This document shows, one piece after another, positions 8,364 to 17,937 of a stretch of 64,000 nucleotides of DNA; the first letter of the stretch is position 1; each line of letters begins with the position of its first letter. The notes beneath the pieces were generated by a model that saw only the letters and a list, made by a program, of their open reading frames with translations, was not told the origin of the DNA and did no database searches. The stretch is from contig NZ_CP102271.1 in the NCBI RefSeq assembly GCF_025148785.1, forward strand, positions 524,001-588,000, in the 5' to 3' direction. A program made the position numbers and the translations under genes. Source of the stretch: Catenibacterium mitsuokai (lineage in GTDB: Bacteria; Bacillota_I; Bacilli_A; Erysipelotrichales; Coprobacillaceae).

Positions 8364-9890
8364 ATGAAAAAAAGACCTATTGTTTTATGTATTATGGATG
8401 GTTACGGATTAACTGATAGAGTTGATGGTAACGCAGTAAAACTTGCTAATACACCTAATCTTGATGATTTAATGGCAATATATCCTACTACAACTATTAA
8501 AGCTTGTGGTAACGCTGTTGGTTTACCTGAAGGACAGATGGGTAACTCAGAAGTTGGTCATATGAATATTGGTGCAGGACGTACTGTTTATCAGTCACTT
8601 ACTTTAATCAATAAGGCAATTGATGAAGGTACTTTCTTCACAAATGAAAAATTTGTAGAAGCAGTAGAAAATGCTAAGAAGAATGATTCTAAGTTACATA
8701 TCTGGGGATTATTATCTAGCGGAGGAGTTCACTCTTCAAATGAACATATCTATGCATTATTAAAGCTTGCTAAAGATGCTGGTTTAACTAAGGTTTATGT
8801 ACATGCATTCCTAGATGGACGTGACGTAGCACCTGATTCAGCTGTAGATTTCGTTGGGGAACTTGCTGAAGAAATGAAGAAGATCGGTGTTGGTGAAATC
8901 GCATCTATCTCAGGTCGTTACTATGCAATGGACCGTGATAAGAGATTTGATCGTGTTAACTTAGCTTATGAAGCAATTGTTGATCATAAAGGAAACAGCT
9001 TCACTGATCCAGTACAGTTTGTAAAAGATTCTTATGCTGAAGAAGTATTTGATGAATTCGTTGTACCAGGATACAACTCAGCTGTAGATGGTGCTGTTGA
9101 AGATAACGATTCAATCATCTTCGCTAACTTCCGTCCAGACAGAGCAATCCAGCTTGCAACTGTTATGACAAACCCTGATTTCTATGCTGATAAAGGATAT
9201 ACACCTGCTACAAAGAGAAATGGTATTTACTTCGTATGTATGATGAAATATGCTGATTCAGTAAATGGTCATGTCGCATTCGCTTTACCAGAATTAACTA
9301 ATACATTTGGTGATTATGTATCAGCTCAGGGATTAAAGCAGTTAAGAATTGCTGAAACTGAAAAGTATGCCCATGTAACATTCTTCTTTGATGGTGGAGA
9401 AGATAAGGAAATCGAAGGTGCTAAGCGTGACTTAATCAACTCACCTAAGGTTGCTACTTATGATTTACAGCCAGAAATGAGTGCTTACCTTGTAAAAGAT
9501 AAGTTAATCGAAGAATTAGATTCTGGTGAATTCGATGTTGTTATTGTTAACTTCGCTAACTGCGACATGGTTGGTCATACAGGTGTCATTCCTGCAGCTA
9601 TCAAGGCAGTTGAAGTTGTTGATGACTGTGTTGGTGAAGTATATGAAAAGGTTGCTGAACTTGGTGGTACTATGTTAATCACTGCTGACCATGGTAACGC
9701 AGAAAGACTTCTTGATGAAGAAGGTAACCCATTCACAGCACATACTACAAATGATGTACCTTTAATCGTAACAAATTCTCACCTTGAATTAAAAGAAGGC
9801 GGAAAACTTGGAGACTTAGCTCCAACTATGTTACAGCTTCTAGGACTTGCTATCCCAGAAGAAATGGATGGTACAAGCCTTATTAAATAA
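8364..9890 (+). CDS. gpmI: 2,3-bisphosphoglycerate-independent phosphoglycerate mutase
   Basis: Interconverts 3- and 2-phosphoglycerate in glycolysis using two Mn ions. N-terminal metal site IMDGYGL, the phospho-serine motif GNSEVGHMNIGAGR at about residues 61-74, HAFLDGRDVAP, DRDKRFDR, NFRPDRA, and C-terminal metal residues in FANCDMVGHTG and TADHGNAE are all present. Length is 508 aa, typical. GGAGG lies upstream of the ATG and a terminator follows, so it is probably monocistronic and separate from pgk-tpiA at 59 kb. Confidence 0.96.
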   Translation: MKKRPIVLCIMDGYGLTDRVDGNAVKLANTPNLDDLMAIYPTTTIKACGNAVGLPEGQMGNSEVGHMNIGAGRTVYQSLTLINKAIDEGTFFTNEKFVEAVENAKKNDSKLHIWGLLSSGGVHSSNEHIYALLKLAKDAGLTKVYVHAFLDGRDVAPDSAVDFVGELAEEMKKIGVGEIASISGRYYAMDRDKRFDRVNLAYEAIVDHKGNSFTDPVQFVKDSYAEEVFDEFVVPGYNSAVDGAVEDNDSIIFANFRPDRAIQLATVMTNPDFYADKGYTPATKRNGIYFVCMMKYADSVNGHVAFALPELTNTFGDYVSAQGLKQLRIAETEKYAHVTFFFDGGEDKEIEGAKRDLINSPKVATYDLQPEMSAYLVKDKLIEELDSGEFDVVIVNFANCDMVGHTGVIPAAIKAVEVVDDCVGEVYEKVAELGGTMLITADHGNAERLLDEEGNPFTAHTTNDVPLIVTNSHLELKEGGKLGDLAPTMLQLLGLAIPEEMDGTSLIK

Positions 9891-9900
9891 TTGAACTATT

Positions 9901-9930
9901 AAAGCGAGACATCTTAGTTTCGCTTTTTTT
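9901..9930 (+). terminator. Terminator after gpmI
   Basis: Stem AAGCGAGAC / GTTTCGCTT (one G-T pair) followed by a run of seven T. Confidence 0.8.
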
Positions 9931-9966
9931 GTATTTATGTTAATATAGTCGAAAGGAGAAATCAAA

Positions 9967-10470
9967 ATGAAGAAATTACTCATTTTATGCCTTTCCTTGA
10001 TACTTTTAGGCTGTAGTACATCTTCAGTTAAAAAAAAGAGTGTAAAAGGTATTAAAGAGATACAATATGCAGAATTAAAGAAAGTGATGGAAGAAGATGT
10101 TTCTTTCATACTTTATCTTGGTCGTCCTGATTGTGGAGACTGTCAGGCTTTTGGACCCATCCTTGAAGACTATCTCAATAATCATCCTAATGAAGGTGTT
10201 TATTATCTAAATATCAAAGCATATCGTGATGCGTCATTAAAAGAAGATGGCACAAAAGAAGAGAAAGAGTTCTATAAGAATCTTTATAAGACATTTGATT
10301 TTAATTGGACACCGACACTAGAAGTTATATCACAAGGACAGGTACAGAAAAAATATCAGTATCTTGATGAAGACTATTATTCTATCAAGGATCGTAGTAA
10401 ACAGATTAAAAAGAAAAAAGAATTCATTAAAGAATTCAAAGTATTTATGAATGATTATTTTAAGGAGTAG
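9967..10470 (+). CDS. Thioredoxin-fold lipoprotein
   Basis: Predicted membrane-anchored extracellular thiol protein. Residues 1-16 form a lipoprotein signal with lipobox LLGC. A thioredoxin-like domain follows with the active site CGDC (in GRPDCGDCQAF, about residues 55-58) and a cis-Pro-like FNWTPTLEV. At 167 aa it resembles the small PedC/bacteriocin-accessory-type thioredoxins. It lies 6 bp before a zinc-ribbon membrane protein gene and both end at one terminator. Substrate is unknown. Confidence 0.82.
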   Translation: MKKLLILCLSLILLGCSTSSVKKKSVKGIKEIQYAELKKVMEEDVSFILYLGRPDCGDCQAFGPILEDYLNNHPNEGVYYLNIKAYRDASLKEDGTKEEKEFYKNLYKTFDFNWTPTLEVISQGQVQKKYQYLDEDYYSIKDRSKQIKKKKEFIKEFKVFMNDYFKE

Positions 10471-10476
10471 TAAACT

Positions 10477-11280
10477 ATGAAATGTCCACACTGTCATAAA
10501 GAGATCAGACCCACAGATCATTTCTGTCCTCATTGTGGTTATGATTTAAAAAGAAATCCACCAAGAAGTACTTCTATTCTAGGTCGTATGATGAAAGGTT
10601 ATCTTGTTATCATGTTACTTACAGTTGCACTTCCTATGGCTATTATATTCTATAGTCAGTTCTTTACAGGAAAGTCAATTACATCTAATTTTCCTCAGAC
10701 TAACCTCTATGAATTAGGTGAATTAAAGAAAACAGAAGGAGAAGAAGTCTATCACTTTGATTCTTCTAAAGCGTTTAAAAAGAAGTTTTCAAATGCGGAA
10801 ACATTCATCAAGCCGGCTGAGTCTTATAAGAAATCATTAGAAAAACAATATGGGCAGACATTTACTGCAACTTATGATTATACTGTTTATTCGAATAATG
10901 ATCTCTATACGACTATTACCTGCAAGGCGCGTATAGATGACAATACAAAGATTGTATTGAAACGTACATACAATCGTTCTAAGACTGATACAATTAAGAC
11001 AACAATCACAAAAGATAATTGTGAAAACTTCAACGATCTTTTGCAAGTTGAAAATAAAGAATTGATTACTACAGTCATTGATCAGCCTACATACAATAAG
11101 CTGATGAAAGCTTTCAATGGTAAAAAAGAAGAATTTGAAACAAATAAAAAATTCCTAGGTCACTATGGTTTAGGTGCTTATATCAATGATAGTCAAGTAT
11201 CTCTAGTCGTTTACCCGGGGAATAAATACCAATCACAATTTAAAGCACAGACAGAAGGAAATCATTCTCTTGCTCGCTAA
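10477..11280 (+). CDS. Zinc-ribbon membrane protein, unknown function
   Basis: 267 aa. Residues 3-23 form a zinc ribbon (CPHC and CPHC pairs). One membrane segment lies at about 39-62, and an extracytoplasmic domain of about 200 residues rich in K, T and N follows. This zinc-ribbon plus single-span design is common in Bacillota but of unknown role. A second protein of the same architecture is at 21990. It is co-transcribed with the thioredoxin lipoprotein, whose 3' end contains its ribosome binding site. Confidence 0.75.
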   Translation: MKCPHCHKEIRPTDHFCPHCGYDLKRNPPRSTSILGRMMKGYLVIMLLTVALPMAIIFYSQFFTGKSITSNFPQTNLYELGELKKTEGEEVYHFDSSKAFKKKFSNAETFIKPAESYKKSLEKQYGQTFTATYDYTVYSNNDLYTTITCKARIDDNTKIVLKRTYNRSKTDTIKTTITKDNCENFNDLLQVENKELITTVIDQPTYNKLMKAFNGKKEEFETNKKFLGHYGLGAYINDSQVSLVVYPGNKYQSQFKAQTEGNHSLAR

Positions 11281-11294
11281 CGAGTATTCCTTAG

Positions 11295-11327
11295 GGAAGT
11301 ATGCAAAACGCATGCTTCCTTTTTTTC
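11295..11327 (+). terminator. Terminator
   Basis: GGAAGTATGC, 5-base loop, GCATGCTTCC, then T7. It closes the thioredoxin/zinc-ribbon unit. Confidence 0.85.
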
Positions 11328-11419
11328 GTGCCAATTCCAGTCAAATAGACTGTTTTATATAGATTCTCTCATGACATAGTAATATATGTCTTTTTTTATT
11401 TGTAGAAAGGGAAATGAAG

Positions 11420-14311
11420 ATGAAGATTTTAAAAAGAATAAGTGCAGCGATATTATCTCTATTGATGATAGTTGGAATCACTACACAAAGTATGAATATC
11501 GTCAATGCAGCATCATACCAAATGCAGTATTATGGAAAGACAACAGCCTATGGCAGTACAGTGGGGAACTTTGCGATTGATGGAAGAAAAGCCTGGTGTC
11601 TAGAACACAATAAGACTACACCGCCATCTCAAACAATGTCAGGTGACTTTTATACAAGTACAGAACCTAAATATGCGAATATTCGTAAGATTATGTATTA
11701 TGGATGGTTTGGTTATCAGATGTGGGAAGGCATGAATGGTCTTACAGATGCACAGAAGAATGTTATTATGTCAAAAGCATTGTCTCATGCTTATTCAGGC
11801 ACATCACTTAATAAAGGCAAGGTGGCTGAGTTTTATAATTATGCCACTGCACAGCCTGATCCATTAAATCAGAATAACCTGATGTTCAGTAAGAATGATT
11901 TATATACTTATTATGACAAGAACGCAAAGGTTCAGAAATCTGAATCAGTAAAACTAAATGGTCCAAGTGGATATCATTTCACACTTAATACTGGGACAAA
12001 GAGTGTTTTAGTCATCAATGAATCAAGAAATCAATCAGGCGAAACAGTTGATATCTATGGTGGAGATACAATTCATTTAGAAGCGGATGCTTCATATACA
12101 GGGACAATTCAGTCTGGTAAGAAATCAGGTGGATTCACTTTTGCGCCATTAATTGTTTCTAATGGAAAGAGTGAAAATCAACGTATTGGTACATGGTATG
12201 CCATTGCTCCAGTTCAGTCTACTTATTTAAATGCGACATTTCATGCAGTAATTGGCAGTTTGAAACTTAGAAAGACAGATATGGGTGGAAAACTTTTAGA
12301 TGGTGCCATCTTTCATGTGTCAGGTCATGATTATGAGAAAGACGTCACAGTCACAAAGGGGGAAATAGTGCTCAATAATTTGCTTATTGGTGATTATACA
12401 GTGACTGAAAAAGGTGCACCTCATGGTTATTTACTCAATACTTCAACATACAGTACAACAATCAAAGCAGGAGATACATCAGTGATTACAATTACTGATG
12501 AAGCCCCTACAGGACAAATTACAATTAAGAAGTCAGATACAACAGGTATCGTACAAGGAGAAGCGTCATTAGAAGGCGCAGAATATACTGTTTATGATTT
12601 AAATAAGAAAGAAGTCGGAAAAATCATTACTAATCAAGAAGGCGATGGTCGTTTGGATAATCTACCACTAGGTACTTATACAGTTAAAGAAACAAAAGCA
12701 CCTGTTGGTTATAATTTAGATTGGAATACTTATACAGTGGATTTAACATACAAGGACCAGACATCTTCTATTATTCTAGGGCATGTTGATTCTAAGGATA
12801 TGGCAAAGATAGGAAGTATTGAAATAGAAAAGACAGATACAGATTCAAAGCCATTAAAGGGTGGAGAGTTTGGAATCTATGCGAATGCTGATATGTATAT
12901 AGGTGCTACACTTTATAAGAAGGGGCAGCTTGTTATGTCTATCAAGACAGATGAGAATGGTATTGCGTCATCTGATATACTTCCTTATGGTTCATATTAT
13001 GTAAAAGAGTTAAAGGCACCAAGCACAGAAGATGGAAACAAAGAGAACTTTGTATTATCTGATGAAACACAGCATGTCAAGATTACTGGTTATAGTGATG
13101 CACGTATGCTGATTGTGGCAACACCTGTTGCTTTTATTGATAAGAAAGTATATGTGACTAAGACAGATATCACAGGTTCAAAAGAAATCAAAGGGGCTCA
13201 GCTTCAGGTAACTGATTTAAATGGAGAAATCATGGATTCTTGGGTTTCTGATGGACAGCCTCACTCTATTAAAGGATTAATCGAAGGACATGATTATATT
13301 CTTACTGAAACAAGTGCACCTGATGGCTATGTTAAAGCGCAATCTATAAAGTTTACTGTTTCTAAAGAGAAGAAGGATGAAACAATTGTTATGAAAGATA
13401 CACAAGTAAAAGTATCAAAGACAGATGTTTCAGGTAAAAAAGAATTAGAAGGCGCAAAGCTTGAAGTAAGAAATGAATTCAATCAAGTGGTCGATTCTTG
13501 GACTTCCACAAAAGATCCTCATTTTGTCAATGGTTTAGAAGAAGGCAAGACTTATACTTTAATTGAAACAGCTGCACCTGATGGATATATCAAAGCAGAA
13601 TCAATCACATTTACTCTCACTCATAAGGAAAACATGAATGTGACAATGAAGGATGCTCAGATGAAAGTTTCTAAAGTTGATGAAGAGACAGGTGAAGATG
13701 TATTGGGTGCAGAGTTTTCTGTTTTTGATAAGCAAGGAAATCTAGTGGATTAATGGATCACAGATGGCTCACTTCATGCAGTCAATCATCTAGAAGTAGG
13801 AAAAGAATATAATCTTAAAGAAACTAAAACACCTAAAGGCTTTTTAACAATCTCGGATCAGACATTTGTTGCATCAAGTGAAGATGTATCTCTAGAGATT
13901 AAAGAACAGCCAAGACTAATTAATATCCAGGTGAATAAATTAGATGCGAAGACAAAACAGCTTATTAAAGACAAAAACTTTGAATTCACATTATATACTG
14001 ATCCTGAATGTACAAAGAGTCTTACCTCTATTTCTTCTCATGACGGTATCGCTACATTCAAGTCTTTAAGATTTGGAACTTATTATATCAAGGAAACAAA
14101 AGCCCCTCTTGGCTACTATCTATCTCAGGAAGTCAAGAAGGTTGTTTTAGATGAAAATGTAGAAGGAGATACTTATACATTTGATTATATGAATACACCG
14201 ATAGAAATCATTCATACAGGCGATTCAACACAGATAATGATCATTGTAATTCTATGTATCTTATCTTTGATTTCTATTGTATTACTTCTTAGAAAGAAGA
14301 AAATTGAATAG
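11420..14311 (+). pseudogene. Wall-anchored adhesin with thioester-type and Cna-B repeats, interrupted by in-frame TAA
   Basis: Surface protein gene whose single frame is broken once, by TAA at 13751-13753. Read through, it would encode 963 aa: signal peptide (1 to about 32), an N-terminal domain resembling thioester adhesin domains (WCLEHNKTTPP carries the candidate cysteine), seven Cna-B/prealbumin-like repeats (each with a K-T/D-D start and an E-box such as KETKAPVGY or TETSAPDGY), and a C-terminal anchor (HTGD motif, hydrophobic stretch, RKKK tail). As it stands a 777-aa protein without anchor would be made. Neighbouring repeats read DSW where this one reads D-stop-W, so a serine codon TCA to TAA change is the simplest cause. 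ATG 11420 has AAAGGG at proper spacing; ATG 11414 is too close. It could also be a read-through or recent mutation. Confidence 0.85.
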
Positions 14312-14319
14312 TTCATTTA

Positions 14320-14346
14320 GGCTGGAGAGTTTTCTCCAGTCTTTTT
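14320..14346 (+). terminator. Terminator after adhesin gene
   Basis: CTGGAGA, GTTT loop, TCTCCAG, extended by G-C and G-T pairs, then T5. Confidence 0.8.
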
Positions 14347-14382
14347 CTATTAATATGACTTTTTTTTATTGAGCCCTTCCTA

Positions 14383-14456
14383 TATAATGGGGAAATAAGG
14401 AGGGCATAAGTGTGAAACAAAAATCAATCAAAACGTATAAAAAAAGACGAACTTAA
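14383..14456 (+). other. Orphan promoter, RBS and 14-codon reading frame next to IS110
   Basis: TATAAT at 14383-14388, a strong AGGAGGG site and GTG at 14412 open a frame that stops after 14 codons (stop at 14454-14456). An A7 run lies just before the stop, and one fewer A would extend the frame a little. It looks like the 5' end of a gene truncated by the IS110 insertion, or a short basic peptide. No continuation was found beyond the element. Confidence 0.35.
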
Positions 14457-14498
14457 AAACAAGTTTGAATAATTTAGAAAAAATAGAATAATCGAATA

Positions 14499-15749
14499 TT
14501 ATGGTTTAGTTAATTTAGAAACGTCAAAACCTGATTTCTTAAGAAACTCAATTGCTGATTCTTCTGTTAAAACTTGTTGCTTTATAGGTGGCTTAGGATT
14601 TTTAAATGATTCATAATCTGAAGGATTAAATGTCTCTCCAGTAAGAATCATATGGTATATACTGACAAGCATCATTCTTGCAATTGCGATAATGGCTTTC
14701 TTGTGACCTCGTCTCTTTTTGATACGAGAATACTTAATTCCAAAATAGCCATCCTTATCTTTGATTGCTCCAAGAGCGCACTGAACTAATAAAGGTTTTA
14801 AATATTGACCTGCTTTAGAAATACGAACTGATTTTTTCTTGTTAGCACTTTCGTTGTTTGCAGGTGCTAATCCAGCCCAACAGGTTAGCTGTTTATCTGA
14901 TTCGAATTGTTTCATATCTACTCCGATTTCTGAAATAATGAGGATTGCAGATAAAGTGCTGATACCTGGTAGTTGGGTGATGTGCATGAATTGATCGAAC
15001 ATTGGTGCTGCACGTTTCATCATTTCGATTTCACAGTTATCAATATGGACTTGTAATTCTTCCATATGAGTCATTGACTCATTCATTTTAAACCTTTGAT
15101 CAGTTTCAATATTGCAGTGTTTAATGGAATCTAGAATCTTATCTTTATTTTTACACGATCTATGGATACATTTCAAAATTTTCTCATCTTCAATGATATC
15201 TGACTCAAGTACTTCTTTCATGATTGCTTGTGCAGACTTTCCAAACGGATCTGAAAATACAGAACCAATACCGATATTGGAAACTGTCATACAGTTCTGA
15301 TATCGATTACGTTCAGAGGAACGCATCCCAACCAATTTATAGCGATAGCGAGATATTTCTCGTAAAGCTCTTATTTCTTTGGGTGGTATAAAAGAAAATT
15401 TGATTAGATCATGTTTAAATAAATCACAGATCCATTTTGAATCTTTCTTGTCAGTTTTCTTTCCTTTAATTGCTTTGACATATTTTGGATGAGTTAAGTA
15501 AATATTGATTTCATCTTCTAAGATGTTAAAAATTGGAATCCAATATTTACCAGTAGATTCCATGCATGCATCAAAGCATTTGTGATTAATGAGCCACTGT
15601 TTAAGATTCAGTAAATCAGGGTTTAAAGTTGAAAACGTTTCTTGGATGTATTCGGTAATACGAGTTTTCTTATTAGTAATACCGATTGTAGCCACAATGA
15701 TATTCTTGTGAACATCCATGCCACAGCAGATTGGTCTAACAATCTTCAT
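14499..15749 (-). CDS. IS110-family RNA-guided recombinase (transposase)
   Basis: 416-aa DEDD/serine recombinase that moves IS110 elements through a circular intermediate under bridge-RNA guidance. The N-terminal RuvC-like acidic residues are in CCGMDVHKNIIVATI, MESTGKYW and KGKKTDKKDSKW. The C-terminal transposase_20 domain contains LPGISTLSAILIISEIG and WAGLAPANNESANKKKS with the candidate catalytic serine region. ATG 15749 is preferred over a longer start at 15812 because AAAGGAGAG lies upstream and the family starts with a short leader before GMDVHK. The gene appears intact. Confidence 0.9.
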   Translation of the reverse strand: MKIVRPICCGMDVHKNIIVATIGITNKKTRITEYIQETFSTLNPDLLNLKQWLINHKCFDACMESTGKYWIPIFNILEDEINIYLTHPKYVKAIKGKKTDKKDSKWICDLFKHDLIKFSFIPPKEIRALREISRYRYKLVGMRSSERNRYQNCMTVSNIGIGSVFSDPFGKSAQAIMKEVLESDIIEDEKILKCIHRSCKNKDKILDSIKHCNIETDQRFKMNESMTHMEELQVHIDNCEIEMMKRAAPMFDQFMHITQLPGISTLSAILIISEIGVDMKQFESDKQLTCWAGLAPANNESANKKKSVRISKAGQYLKPLLVQCALGAIKDKDGYFGIKYSRIKKRRGHKKAIIAIARMMLVSIYHMILTGETFNPSDYESFKNPKPPIKQQVLTEESAIEFLKKSGFDVSKLTKP

Positions 15750-15789
15750 AAAAAAATCTCTCCTTTCATTGAAAGAAGAGAAGTGGCAT

Positions 15790-15965
15790 TGACTGCTATC
15801 TAAGCTAATCACTCAGTTGATTGTACAATCATAAGTGTCCTGGCTCTAAGTCCAACTTATTTGTGCTTGAAAAGATAGCGGCTACTTATAACAATTCAGG
15901 ATATTCTATTTGAGTAGAATTGCCTACTCTCCCTCACGTGCTCTGTAGTATACCACCTCTCTTTG
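15790..15965 (-). ncRNA. Candidate IS110 bridge RNA
   Basis: The non-coding stretch upstream of the recombinase is where IS110-group elements encode their bridge RNA. It has several possible stems: 15795-15800 with 15874-15879 (GCTATC/GATAGC), 15831-15836 with 15855-15860 around an 18-base loop, a 14-bp palindrome at 15818-15831, GAGTAG/CTACTC at 15912-15929, and CCTCTC/GAGAGG at 15956-15987. Two TATAAT boxes on the minus strand (15966-15971 and 15974-15979) could start it. Exact ends and guide loops are not determined. Confidence 0.45.
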
Positions 15966-16043
15966 ATTATACTATTATATCGAGAGGCACACTAGAGTTT
16001 TGGTGGATTTGAGTTTGATTTGAGTTTGATTATATATTTGTGT

Positions 16044-16062
16044 CCGCGCAACGAAGGCGCGG
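16044..16062 (+). repeat. GC-rich hairpin upstream of HAD gene
   Basis: CCGCGC, 7-base loop, GCGCGG, just before the GGAGG of the gene at 16079. It stands out in an AT-rich region and is not followed by a T-run. Confidence 0.5.
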
Positions 16063-16078
16063 GGAAATGGAGGAAACT

Positions 16079-16855
16079 ATGAAAATGGTATTTTGTGATA
16101 TAGATGGGACTCTTTATCGTGATAACAAACAAATATCACCATTAAATAAAGAAGCTCTGATGCGTTTTCGTGATGCAGGTGGCAAGGTTGTCTATTGCAC
16201 AGGACGTCATATTCTAGAAATGGGAATGATTCTTGAAAAAGACGGTTATCCTTTTGATTATCTAGTATTAAACAATGGTGGGGCTATACTAGACGGCAAT
16301 AAGGATACTCTTTATGAAAAACATATAGAAGCATCAGTTGGACTTGATATTCTACAATGGGGTGTAGATGCGAACATGTTTGTCCATATGTGTGATGGAA
16401 AGAAGAGTTATGGCTGTTTTAATCATCAATCCTTTGCACATAGTGACCAGGGAGATATACCTATTCCTGATGACTATATGACTCTAATGAAGAAAAGTCC
16501 TTCATTCCAGATTATCAGCTTGAATCAGGAAAATAGGCAGACAGACCAAATTGATATGATTAAGAAGAGAATTGAAGAAAAGTATGGCAGCTATGTAGAG
16601 TGTCATCCCAATCTTCATTTTCTAGATGTTGTTCCTAATAACTGTTCAAAAGGAACAGGTGTGAACTATCTAAAAGAAAACACAAATGCGACAACTTATA
16701 CGATAGGTGATTCATGGAATGATTTATCGATGATTGAAGCAGGAGATCATGGCTGCACATTTGATTATGCACATGATGCTATTCAAAAAAAGGCTGATCA
16801 TGTCTATAGTTATGTCTATGAAATGATCGATGATATACTAGGGGGTAAAATATAA
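16079..16855 (+). CDS. Cof-type HAD-superfamily phosphatase
   Basis: 258-aa cytoplasmic sugar-phosphate/nucleotide phosphatase of the Cof type. Motif I is FCDIDGTLYRDN with the nucleophile Asp, motif II is YCTGRH, and motif IV is TIGDSWNDLSMIEAG. ATG 16079 has TGGAGG 5 bases upstream; the longer frame from GTG 16040 runs through the GC-rich hairpin and is rejected. Its stop overlaps the next start (TAATG). Substrate is unknown; Cof enzymes are usually broad. Confidence 0.88.
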   Translation: MKMVFCDIDGTLYRDNKQISPLNKEALMRFRDAGGKVVYCTGRHILEMGMILEKDGYPFDYLVLNNGGAILDGNKDTLYEKHIEASVGLDILQWGVDANMFVHMCDGKKSYGCFNHQSFAHSDQGDIPIPDDYMTLMKKSPSFQIISLNQENRQTDQIDMIKKRIEEKYGSYVECHPNLHFLDVVPNNCSKGTGVNYLKENTNATTYTIGDSWNDLSMIEAGDHGCTFDYAHDAIQKKADHVYSYVYEMIDDILGGKI

Positions 16856-17913
16856 TGAACTGGAAAAATAACTTAAGAGATGTAGAACCTTATGTTGCTG
16901 GGGAGCAGCCTAAGATGTCTCATCTTATCAAACTAAACACAAATGAAAATCCATATGAACCAGGAGAAAAGGTTAAAGAAGCTATTCAAACTTTTGATCC
17001 ATTTAAGCTAAGACTTTATCCTGATGCCGATGCATCAAAGCTTAAACATTTAATTGCGGAATATCATGGTTTAGATGATAAACAGGTATTTATTGGAAAC
17101 GGAAGTGATGAGGTTCTTGCCTTAACATTCTTAACATGTTTCAATGGAAAAGATCCACTTCTATTCCCAGATATTACTTATTCTTTCTATCCTGTTTACT
17201 GTGAACTATTTAATATTGACTATAAAACAATGCCGTTAGATGACGCATTTAAGATTAAGAAAGAAGATTATTTCACAAAAAATGGTGGCATTATCTTCCC
17301 TAATCCCAATGCACCTACAGGTGAATTGATGTCTGTAGAAGACATTGATGAGATCATCAGTCATAATCCTGATAGTGTTGTGGTGATTGATGAAGCTTAT
17401 ATTGATTTTGGTGGAGAAACAGTGATTCCACTATTAAAGAAATATGATAACTTACTTGTGATTCATACATTCTCTAAATTCCGTTCACTTGCAGGAAGCA
17501 GACTGGGTGTTGCGTTAGGTAATGAAGAATTGATTTCACATTTATATGATGTGAAGAACTCATTCAACTCTTATCCAATCGATGCACTTGCACAGGTTAT
17601 TGGTGAAGCATCTATACAAGACAGTGATGTCATCAAAGAACATGCTAAAAAGATTGTGGCAACACGTGAACGTACAAAGAAGTCCCTTAAAGAAATGGGA
17701 TTCACAATGACAGACAGCTATTCTAACTTCATCTTTATTCATCATGATGATTTTGATGCAGAATATATCTTTAAAGAATTAAGAAAGAAACATATTATTG
17801 TAAGATATTTCAATGCACCACGTATTAATCAGTATTTACGTGTGACTATCGGAAATGATGAAGAGATGGATGCATTCTTAGATGCTGTCAAAGAAATTAT
17901 TCAAGCATCATAA
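16855..17913 (+). CDS. Histidinol-phosphate-type aminotransferase (HisC-like)
   Basis: 352-aa PLP-dependent class I/II aminotransferase. LNTNENPYEPG at the N-terminus, GNGSDEVLAL, VVIDEAYIDF and the PLP lysine in HTFSKFRSLAGSRLG match HisC. No other histidine genes are nearby; it is coupled to two HAD phosphatases instead, so it may act on another amino acid or a histidinol-phosphate-like substrate. It overlaps the upstream gene by one base. Confidence 0.88.
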   Translation: MNWKNNLRDVEPYVAGEQPKMSHLIKLNTNENPYEPGEKVKEAIQTFDPFKLRLYPDADASKLKHLIAEYHGLDDKQVFIGNGSDEVLALTFLTCFNGKDPLLFPDITYSFYPVYCELFNIDYKTMPLDDAFKIKKEDYFTKNGGIIFPNPNAPTGELMSVEDIDEIISHNPDSVVVIDEAYIDFGGETVIPLLKKYDNLLVIHTFSKFRSLAGSRLGVALGNEELISHLYDVKNSFNSYPIDALAQVIGEASIQDSDVIKEHAKKIVATRERTKKSLKEMGFTMTDSYSNFIFIHHDDFDAEYIFKELRKKHIIVRYFNAPRINQYLRVTIGNDEEMDAFLDAVKEIIQAS

Positions 17914-17937
17914 AAGCATAAGGAAACAATTAATGAT

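Larger units (their letters stand above)
14460..16035 (-). mobile_element. IS110-family insertion sequence (ends approximate)
   Basis: Element defined by an IS110-type DEDD recombinase on the minus strand and about 250-290 bp of structured non-coding DNA upstream of it. IS110 elements have no clear inverted repeats or long target duplications, so exact ends cannot be read from one copy; the limits given are outer bounds. It separates the truncated reading frame at 14412 from the HAD phosphatase gene at 16079. Confidence 0.75.

Noticed and set aside
16040-16078. Longer GTG start for the HAD gene
   Set aside because: The added residues derive from the GC-rich hairpin; ATG 16079 has GGAGG.
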